From Leucobacter sp. (GTDB lineage Bacteria; Actinomycetota; Actinomycetes; Actinomycetales; Microbacteriaceae), in the NCBI GenBank assembly GCA_012510755.1, contig JAAZHL010000021.1, forward strand, positions 1 to 10,738: 10,738 nt of DNA. Direction: 5' to 3'. Shown here piece by piece: positions 6,725 to 10,738 of the stretch (its first letter is position 1; every line of letters starts with the position of its first letter). The position numbers and the translations under genes were made by a program. A model generated the notes under the pieces. The model searched no databases and was not told where the DNA came from. It saw nothing but the letters and a program-made list of their open reading frames with translations.

Positions 6725-7975
6725 ATGCAAACCGATGTCTTCACCACGCGGCTCGCCAGTGCGCGCACGGCCGCCCGCCGCCTCACCAACGCCACGACTC
6801 AGCAGAAGAACGCAGCGCTAGAAGCGATTGCGGCTGCGATCGAAGGGTCAGTCGATGAGATTGTGGCTGCGAATGCGCTTGATCTTGACCGGGGGAGGCA
6901 GCAGCAGATTGGCGAAGGACTGCTTGATCGGCTGCTTCTGAACGAAGAACGACTGCAGGCTCTCGCTGCGGCGGTGCGTGACGTGGTGAGTCTGCCTGAC
7001 CCGGTCGGTCAGATCGTTCGTGGCAGCACGCTCGCCAACGGCATCCAGCTCACCCAGGTGCGCGTGCCGTTTGGCGTCATCGGCGCAATCTATGAGGCGC
7101 GCCCGAACGTGACGGTCGATATTGTGGCGCTCGCCCTGAAGAGCGGTAATGGTGCCGTGCTGCGTGGTGGTACTGCTGCCGAAAATTCGAACCGAGTGCT
7201 CGTGCGGGTCATCCAAGAGGCGATTTCGAGTGTGGGGCTTGACGGTGGCTGCGTGCAGACGATCGACGAGTTCGGGCGTGAAGGTGCCAACCGATTGATG
7301 CGGGCGCGCGGCTATGTTGATGTATTGATTCCACGAGGATCAGCAGGGCTGATCTCAACCGTCGTGCAAGAGTCAACCGTGCCGGTCATTGAAACCGGAG
7401 CGGGCATCGTGCACGTGTTTGTTGATGAGAGCGCCGCTGAAGAGTATGCGGTAGACATCGTGGCGAACTCGAAGACCCATCGGCCGAGCGTATGTAACGC
7501 GGCTGAGACCCTGCTCGTGCATCGCGGTGCCGCCGAGAGGTTGTTGCCGAAGATTGCACAGGTGCTGCTTGAGGAGCACGTGGTGCTGTATGGTGACGAA
7601 CGAGCGAGAAGCTATTCGAGCGGCATTGGGCAAGCGGGTGAAGAGCTGTGGGCGACCGAGCACCTCGCCCTTGAAATGGGGGTCAAGATTGTTGACTCGA
7701 TTGACGAAGCCCTCGAGCACATTGAACGGTACTCGACGCGACACACCGAATCGATCGTCACTGAAGACTATGCGAATGCTCAACGTTTCTTAAACGAAGT
7801 GGATTCGGCTGTGGTGATGGTGAACGCATCAACGCGCTTCACTGATGGCGGCGAATTTGGTTTTGGCGCAGAGGTGGGTATTTCGACACAGAAGCTGCAC
7901 GCGCGTGGCCCGATGGGCTTGCCCGAACTCACGAGCACCAAGTGGCTGGTGCGCGGTGGCGGGCAGATTCGTTGA
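6725..7975 (+). CDS. proA: Gamma-glutamyl phosphate reductase (glutamate-5-semialdehyde dehydrogenase)
   Basis: This 416-residue enzyme reduces gamma-glutamyl phosphate with NADPH to glutamate-5-semialdehyde, the second step of proline synthesis, acting directly on the unstable product of ProB. It belongs to the aldehyde dehydrogenase superfamily. The nucleotide-binding part has VRVPFGVIGAIYEARPNVTVDI and KSGNGAVLRGGTAAENSN. The catalytic cysteine is Cys257 in HRPSVCNAAETLLVH. The C-terminal segment RFTDGGEFGFGAEVGISTQKLHARGPMGLPELTSTKW is a family signature. Length matches the family. The ATG at 6725 gives the expected N-terminus (MQTDVFTTRLASARTAARRL). Although only 25 bases separate it from proB, it has its own -10-like element, so it may be both co-transcribed and independently expressed. 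Confidence 0.96.
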   Translation: MQTDVFTTRLASARTAARRLTNATTQQKNAALEAIAAAIEGSVDEIVAANALDLDRGRQQQIGEGLLDRLLLNEERLQALAAAVRDVVSLPDPVGQIVRGSTLANGIQLTQVRVPFGVIGAIYEARPNVTVDIVALALKSGNGAVLRGGTAAENSNRVLVRVIQEAISSVGLDGGCVQTIDEFGREGANRLMRARGYVDVLIPRGSAGLISTVVQESTVPVIETGAGIVHVFVDESAAEEYAVDIVANSKTHRPSVCNAAETLLVHRGAAERLLPKIAQVLLEEHVVLYGDERARSYSSGIGQAGEELWATEHLALEMGVKIVDSIDEALEHIERYSTRHTESIVTEDYANAQRFLNEVDSAVVMVNASTRFTDGGEFGFGAEVGISTQKLHARGPMGLPELTSTKWLVRGGGQIR

Positions 7976-7994
7976 GTCGTTGACTCCTTGATTC

Positions 7995-8039
7995 GCGGGT
8001 GCCTCATCGTGTCTGGCGAGCCTAGCCTCGCAAACCCGC
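7995..8039 (+). repeat. Nested inverted repeats after proA
   Basis: GCGGGT (7995-8000) pairs with ACCCGC (8034-8039) and encloses GCGAG (8016-8020) with CTCGC (8027-8031). The structure lies between the proA stop and the next -10-like element. It could help end the proA transcript, but there is only a weak T-rich stretch afterwards (CTGTTTCT), so a terminator is not assured. Folding by eye. Confidence 0.35.
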
Positions 8040-8045
8040 TAGACT
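8040..8045 (+). promoter_or_regulatory. -10 element upstream of the small membrane protein gene
   Basis: TAGACT is identical to the hexamer in front of proA and lies 37 bases before the ATG at 8083. A transcript would start near 8052 and keep the ribosome-binding site at 8074-8077. No matching -35 is apparent. It probably drives the small membrane protein gene and nadD, and perhaps the genes after them. Confidence 0.45.
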
Positions 8046-8082
8046 GTTTCTATTCATTGACCATTTTATTGCAGAGGTGCTC

Positions 8083-8292
8083 ATGTCAGTTCTCGCCACA
8101 ATCGCAGTTGCAGCCGAAGAAGGTCACCAGCTCAATGAGCTTTGGATGCCGGCTCCGTTGTTTGGCGTGGTGATTCTCGCAGTCTTTACCGCATTGGCTG
8201 CCGTCACCTACAGCTTCCGCGATGTCGCTAACCGACATGCCGAGAAGGCCGAGGCCTACGCCCGTGAGCACGGCGCCGCACAGCAGCACTGA
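8083..8292 (+). CDS. Small single-pass membrane protein, function unknown
   Basis: This is a 69-residue protein with one hydrophobic segment (about residues 24-44, PLFGVVILAVFTALAAVTYSF) followed by a charged, probably cytoplasmic, C-terminal helix (RDVANRHAEKAEAYAREHG). I do not know a function. The phrase VTYSFRDVANRH resembles small uncharacterised proteins I associate with the position just before nadD in Micrococcales, which is an impression, not a search result. GAGG at 8074-8077 lies five bases before the ATG. A GTG at 8077 is in frame but overlaps that site. Its last 29 bases overlap the preferred nadD start, so translation of the two is likely coupled. The dense overlap and good ribosome-binding site support a real gene. 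Confidence 0.8.
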   Translation: MSVLATIAVAAEEGHQLNELWMPAPLFGVVILAVFTALAAVTYSFRDVANRHAEKAEAYAREHGAAQQH

Positions 8293-8893
8293 GGCGTCAG
8301 CGGCGCCTGCGCGTCGCATAGGGGTGATGGGCGGCACCTTTGACCCTGTGCATCATGGTCACCTGGTCGCTGCAAGTGAGGTTGCGAGCAGATTCGAGCT
8401 CGACGAGGTGATCTTCGTGCCTACGGGTGAGCCGTGGCAGAAGATCAATGTGAGCCCAAGCGAGCACCGCTATCTGATGACGGTAATCGCGACTGCCTCA
8501 AACCCGAGGTTTACCGTGAGTCGCGTAGACATCGATCGCGAAGGCCCGACCTATACAGTCGATACGTTGCGTGATCTGCGTGCACAGTACCCGAATGATG
8601 AATTGTTCTTCATCTCAGGGGCCGACGCTGTAGAGCAAATTGTGAGCTGGAAAGACATTGACGAGTTGTGGGCGCTTGCGCATTTTATTGGCGTGAGTAG
8701 GCCCGGTCATGAGCTTTCACTTTCTGGTTTATCAGGCAAACACGTAAGCTTGATGGAAGTGCCTGCTTTGGCGATCTCATCGACCGATTGTCGCAGCCGT
8801 GTGGCTCGCGGATACCCGGTCTGGTACTTAGTTCCCGATGGAGTGGTGCAGTACATCGCCAAGCACCAGCTGTACACCGATGGAAGTGACTGA
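8264..8893 (+). CDS. nadD: Nicotinate-nucleotide adenylyltransferase
   Basis: NadD joins nicotinate mononucleotide and ATP to form deamido-NAD, the penultimate step of NAD synthesis in the cytosol. The nucleotidyltransferase motif GGTFDPVHHGH (residues 23-33) with its catalytic histidines is intact, and so is the C-terminal motif ISSTDCR (171-177) followed by VWYLVPDGVVQYIAKHQLY. From the GTG at 8264 the protein has 209 residues, normal for the family. That start has GAGG about nine bases upstream. An in-frame ATG at 8222 would add fourteen residues (MSLTDMPRRPRPTP) without a visible ribosome-binding site. Residues before RIGVMGG are not conserved, so the exact start is uncertain. The gene overlaps the small membrane protein gene and is followed after three bases by the acidic protein. 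Confidence 0.95.
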   Translation: MSTAPHSSTEASAAPARRIGVMGGTFDPVHHGHLVAASEVASRFELDEVIFVPTGEPWQKINVSPSEHRYLMTVIATASNPRFTVSRVDIDREGPTYTVDTLRDLRAQYPNDELFFISGADAVEQIVSWKDIDELWALAHFIGVSRPGHELSLSGLSGKHVSLMEVPALAISSTDCRSRVARGYPVWYLVPDGVVQYIAKHQLYTDGSD

Positions 8894-8896
8894 CTG

Positions 8897-10096
8897 ATGA
8901 GTGACCACAACGAGAGCCAACCGCTCACCAGGCGTGAGATGCGTCTGCGTGAAATGGCGGCGCAGGTGGCTGCAGAACCCGAGGTCGAAGAGGCTGCAGC
9001 TGACGTGAGCGCGGCAGAGACTACGTCGCCTGCCGCGCCTGTTGACGAGGCGTTGGCTCAGGCAATTGAAGTGGCTCTTGCTGAGGCAGATATCGACATC
9101 GATGTGCTCGATGACGCTGGCCAGCCCCGCAGCCGCCGCGAGCTGCGCGAGTTGCGCGCAGAAGCCGAAGCCCGCATTGTTGCCGAGGTGACAGCTGCGC
9201 ATGCTGCGGTGGCTGAGGTTGAGACTGATGCCGATGCTGATGCTGATGCTGATGCTGATGCCGAGGTTGAGGTTGCTACCGAGCCTGAAACAGAAGCTGA
9301 AATCGAAGTTGAGGTAGACGGCGACAACGAAGTTGAGGCCGAACCTGAAGCCGAAGTCATCGTTGACGCCGAGGGCGAGGCTGAAGCAGAAGCTGAAGCC
9401 GTCGCGGTTGAAGCAGAAGCTGAAATTGAAGCTGAAGTCGCTGCTGAAGTCGCTGCTGTTACCGATGATGTTGCTGAGGCAGCTGCTGAGTCTGACGGTG
9501 ACGTTGAGGTTGTGGCTGAGGCTAAGCCCGCAGGCTATTCATTTCCTGATATCGCCCCACTTGATGAGGGCGGTTCGGTTTTCGACGATCCAGCGTTGCG
9601 GCTGATGAACTCTTCAAGCTCGCAAACCGAACCAGAAGAACCCTCTGGTGACTTCGACGATCTCATCACGAGGGCAGTCGCGCAAGAGGGTGCGGCCAGC
9701 ACCACCAACACTTCTGCATTGATTCTGCCGAGCATGCCGACGGGCGAAGCACTGAGCGGCCCTTTAGGCGAAACCGGTGAACTGTTTATTACTGGCTCGT
9801 TTGACCTACCGAAATCGCTGAGCGAGACGGACGGACATTCAGCTCTGCACGATTCAGTGGAAATCGACCCGCTTGACGAGCTTGGGTTCGATGAGCCGAC
9901 CCCGACGGGCAGCATGATGTCTCCCGTTTCGGCTTCTCGGGCGGTGAGCATGCGAAGTGCGCAAGGGCCTCTCGTGGCAGAAGCGACGAAAGATAAGAGC
10001 AAGTTACCGGTCGTGTTGATCTCAACCGGCGGTGTGCTTGTAGTTGGAATTGTTGCGCTCGCAATTTGGGCAGCAGCTAGTGGAATGTTTGGGTGA
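8897..10096 (+). CDS. Acidic, repeat-rich protein with C-terminal membrane anchor, function unknown
   Basis: I do not recognise this 399-residue protein. The N-terminus has a basic motif (LTRREMRLREMAAQ, residues 10-23) that recurs as SRRELRELRAEAEAR near 78-92. Residues about 25-215 are extremely rich in Glu, Asp, Ala and Val, including six Asp-Ala pairs (9227-9262) and long Glu-Ala/Glu-Val runs. Residues 215-365 are Ser/Pro/Gly-rich with acidic patches (FDDPALRLM, DFDDLITRAV, DPLDELGFDEPTPTGSM). A single hydrophobic helix (about 371-393, after KDKSK) lies almost at the C-terminus, with no signal peptide. By the positive-inside rule the long acidic part should be cytoplasmic and the very short end outside. 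It starts three bases after nadD and overlaps rsfS by four (GTGA), so it is translated within that operon. Most of it should be disordered. Confidence 0.8.
   Translation: MSDHNESQPLTRREMRLREMAAQVAAEPEVEEAAADVSAAETTSPAAPVDEALAQAIEVALAEADIDIDVLDDAGQPRSRRELRELRAEAEARIVAEVTAAHAAVAEVETDADADADADADAEVEVATEPETEAEIEVEVDGDNEVEAEPEAEVIVDAEGEAEAEAEAVAVEAEAEIEAEVAAEVAAVTDDVAEAAAESDGDVEVVAEAKPAGYSFPDIAPLDEGGSVFDDPALRLMNSSSSQTEPEEPSGDFDDLITRAVAQEGAASTTNTSALILPSMPTGEALSGPLGETGELFITGSFDLPKSLSETDGHSALHDSVEIDPLDELGFDEPTPTGSMMSPVSASRAVSMRSAQGPLVAEATKDKSKLPVVLISTGGVLVVGIVALAIWAAASGMFG
9227..9262 (+). repeat. Hexanucleotide tandem repeat GATGCY, six copies
   Basis: Six uninterrupted in-frame copies of GATGCT or GATGCC encode (Asp-Ala)6 within the acidic protein. 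The four central copies are identical. The unit is a multiple of three, so gain or loss of copies would change the length of the acidic tract without a frameshift. Confidence 0.9.
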
Positions 10097-10506
10097 GCGT
10101 GGCGTTAGACGACACAGGTAGAGAGAACCTTTTTGCTGCAGTTCGTGCGGCAGAGGCCAAAGGTGCGACTGGTCAGGTCGCGCTTGACGTAGGCGAGGTG
10201 TTTGCGCTTGCAGATGCGTTTCTGATCGTGAGTGGCAGCGTTGAGCGTAACGTGCAGGCTATCTCTGACGAGATTGAAGACGTGCTGAATCAAGGCGGCG
10301 TGCGCACGATTCGCAGGGAAGGCCGCGAGAGTGGCCGCTGGGTGCTGCTCGACTTCGGCGACTTGATCGTGCACGTATTCCACCAAGAAGAACGCGACTT
10401 CTATGGCCTCGAACGTCTCTGGAAAGATTGCCCGATAATCGATATCTCGGCTGCACTTGAGCAAGGTGACGATTTGCGTGCTGAGGTGCGCGGTGGTGTA
10501 GAGTAG
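10093..10506 (+). CDS. rsfS: Ribosomal silencing factor RsfS (Iojap/YbeB family)
   Basis: RsfS binds ribosomal protein L14 on the 50S subunit and blocks joining to the 30S, which lowers translation when nutrients are short. The 137 residues carry the family core: ALADAFLIVSGSVERNVQAISDEIED, then REGRESGRWVLLDFGDLIVHVFHQEERDFYGLERLWKDCP. Length is normal for actinobacteria. The GTG start overlaps the stop of the acidic protein (GTGA) and lacks a strong ribosome-binding site, so translation probably depends on coupling to that gene; a second GTG at 10099 is possible. nadD and rsfS are neighbours in very many bacteria; here the acidic protein gene is inserted between them. The tRNA-Ala gene follows. 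Confidence 0.95.
   Translation: MSVALDDTGRENLFAAVRAAEAKGATGQVALDVGEVFALADAFLIVSGSVERNVQAISDEIEDVLNQGGVRTIRREGRESGRWVLLDFGDLIVHVFHQEERDFYGLERLWKDCPIIDISAALEQGDDLRAEVRGGVE
10474..10504 (+). promoter_or_regulatory. Weak candidate promoter for the tRNA gene
   Basis: TTGCGT (10474-10479) and TAGAGT (10499-10504) lie at the end of rsfS with a 19-base spacer, longer than usual. Transcription would start near 10511, about 33 bases before the tRNA. No better site lies between the rsfS stop and the tRNA. Low confidence. Confidence 0.25.
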
Positions 10507-10513
10507 AGGGGTT

Positions 10514-10540
10514 GTCGGGTGAGCATTCGCCCGACTTCCT
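10514..10540 (+). terminator. Terminator-like hairpin between rsfS and tRNA-Ala
   Basis: GTCGGGTG (10514-10521) pairs with CGCCCGAC (10528-10535), eight pairs including one U-G, around the loop AGCATT, followed by TTCCT. It may end the nadD-rsfS transcript. The T-run is short and the tRNA begins only eight bases later, so it could instead be a processing signal in a common transcript. Confidence 0.45.
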
Positions 10541-10543
10541 TAT

Positions 10544-10616
10544 GGGTCTGTGGCGCAGCTGGTAGCGCACCTGCATGGCATGCAGGGGGTCAGGGGTTCG
10601 AGTCCCCTCAGATCCA
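10544..10616 (+). tRNA. tRNA-Ala, anticodon GGC
   Basis: All four arms can be drawn by hand over 73 bases. The acceptor stem GGGTCTG pairs with CAGATCC and contains G3-U70, the classic identity mark for alanyl-tRNA synthetase. The D stem is GCGC/GCGC. The anticodon stem is CCTGC/GCAGG with loop ATGGCAT, so the anticodon is GGC (10577-10579), reading GCC and GCU. The T arm is AGGGG-TTCGAGT-CCCCT, and the discriminator base is A. CCA is not encoded (CTCA follows), so it must be added enzymatically. The last 13 bases are part of a direct repeat with a second copy at 10697. Confidence 0.96.
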
Positions 10617-10645
10617 CTCACGTTGTTCGTTGTTCTGAGTTCGGG
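10604..10645 (+). repeat. 42-base direct repeat, copy 1 (includes tRNA-Ala 3' end)
   Basis: This copy begins with the 3' side of the T stem and the acceptor end of tRNA-Ala (10604-10616) and runs 29 bases past the gene. It matches 10697-10738 at 40 of 42 positions; the differences are A10612/C10705 and C10642/A10735. The part after the tRNA holds a tandem heptamer CGTTGTT (twice) flanked by ACTCA and TGAGT. Confidence 0.93.
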
Positions 10646-10651
10646 ACTCGC

Positions 10652-10696
10652 CACAGAATTTGATCGAAGCGTTGCTTCGCTTCTGAAAATTCTGTG
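10652..10696 (+). repeat. 45-base hairpin between the two direct-repeat copies
   Basis: CACAGAATTT (10652-10661) pairs perfectly with AAATTCTGTG (10687-10696). Inside it, GAAGCG (10666-10671) pairs with CGCTTC (10678-10683) around a six-base loop. The 3' arm ends on the base just before copy 2 of the direct repeat. There is no following T-run, so it is not a standard terminator. Its role is unknown. Confidence 0.85.
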
Positions 10697-10738
10697 CCCC
10701 TCAGCTCCACTCACGTTGTTCGTTGTTCTGAGTTAGGG
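10697..10738 (+). repeat. 42-base direct repeat, copy 2 (tRNA 3'-end mimic), cut by window end
   Basis: This copy starts 93 bases after copy 1. Its first 13 bases reproduce the end of a tRNA-Ala with one change, giving CAGCTCCA in place of CAGATCCA. No tRNA 5' half precedes it, so it is not a gene. The match continues to the last base of the window, and the repeat may be longer. Confidence 0.9.

Noticed and set aside
9227..9262. CRISPR-like array
   Set aside because: The units are contiguous hexamers without spacers and encode protein in frame.
9058..9360. Minus-strand open frame rich in Ser-Ala repeats
   Set aside because: It is the reverse reading of the GATGCY and GAAGCN repeats of the acidic protein.
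10259..10714. Minus-strand open frame of 151 residues crossing the tRNA gene
   Set aside because: Its GSEGTRTPDPLHAMQVRYQLRHRP segment is the well-known artefact of translating the reverse strand of a tRNA gene.
10697..10738. A second tRNA-Ala gene or fragment of a functional tRNA
   Set aside because: Only the last 13 tRNA bases are present; upstream lies a hairpin with no D, anticodon or T arm.
10604..10738. Attachment-site pair of an integrated element
   Set aside because: The copies are only 93 bases apart with no integrase between them; kept as one open explanation of the repeat rather than called as att sites.

Overview
The window looks like a chromosomal housekeeping segment from a high-GC Gram-positive bacterium (Actinomycetota), most likely a Microbacteriaceae-type member of the Micrococcales. 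The reasons are the gene order RNase E - rplU - rpmA - obgE - proB - proA - (small membrane protein) - nadD - rsfS, which is characteristic of actinobacteria; frequent GTG starts; TANNNT-type -10 elements, one of which puts the transcription start on the ATG of proA; and an actinobacterial RNase E whose catalytic core sits between long low-complexity arms. The GC content looks moderate for the group. The assignment rests on recognition of protein families, not on a database search.

Layout. Positions 1-288 hold the 3' end of coaE (+). It overlaps tail-to-tail by 63 bases with a minus-strand VKOR-family membrane thiol oxidoreductase (226-852). A divergent non-coding gap (853-1081) follows. From there everything is on the plus strand: RNase E/G (1082-3556); a 173-base leader with a promoter-like site and hairpins; rplU (3730-4038) and rpmA (4078-4332); a UUCG-capped hairpin; obgE (4409-5914) overlapping proB (5911-6699) by 4 bases; proA (6725-7975); a 69-residue membrane protein (8083-8292) overlapping nadD (8264-8893); a long, very acidic, C-terminally membrane-anchored protein of unknown function (8897-10096) overlapping rsfS (10093-10506) by 4 bases; and a tRNA-Ala(GGC) gene (10544-10616).

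How the genes work together. RNase E, L21, L27, the GTPase Obg and the ribosome-silencing factor RsfS form a ribosome and RNA-metabolism set. ProB and ProA are the first two steps of proline synthesis. NadD and CoaE make cofactors (NAD and CoA). VKOR is likely the oxidant for disulfide formation outside the membrane.

Most of the window is ordinary conserved core genome, and I see no defence system, prophage, CRISPR array or transposase. The parts I would look at again are: (1) the 42-base direct repeat after the tRNA gene, whose second copy carries an altered copy of the last 13 tRNA bases and is preceded directly by a 45-base hairpin; (2) the acidic repeat-rich protein between nadD and rsfS; (3) the structured rplU leader; and (4) the leaderless-type proA promoter.
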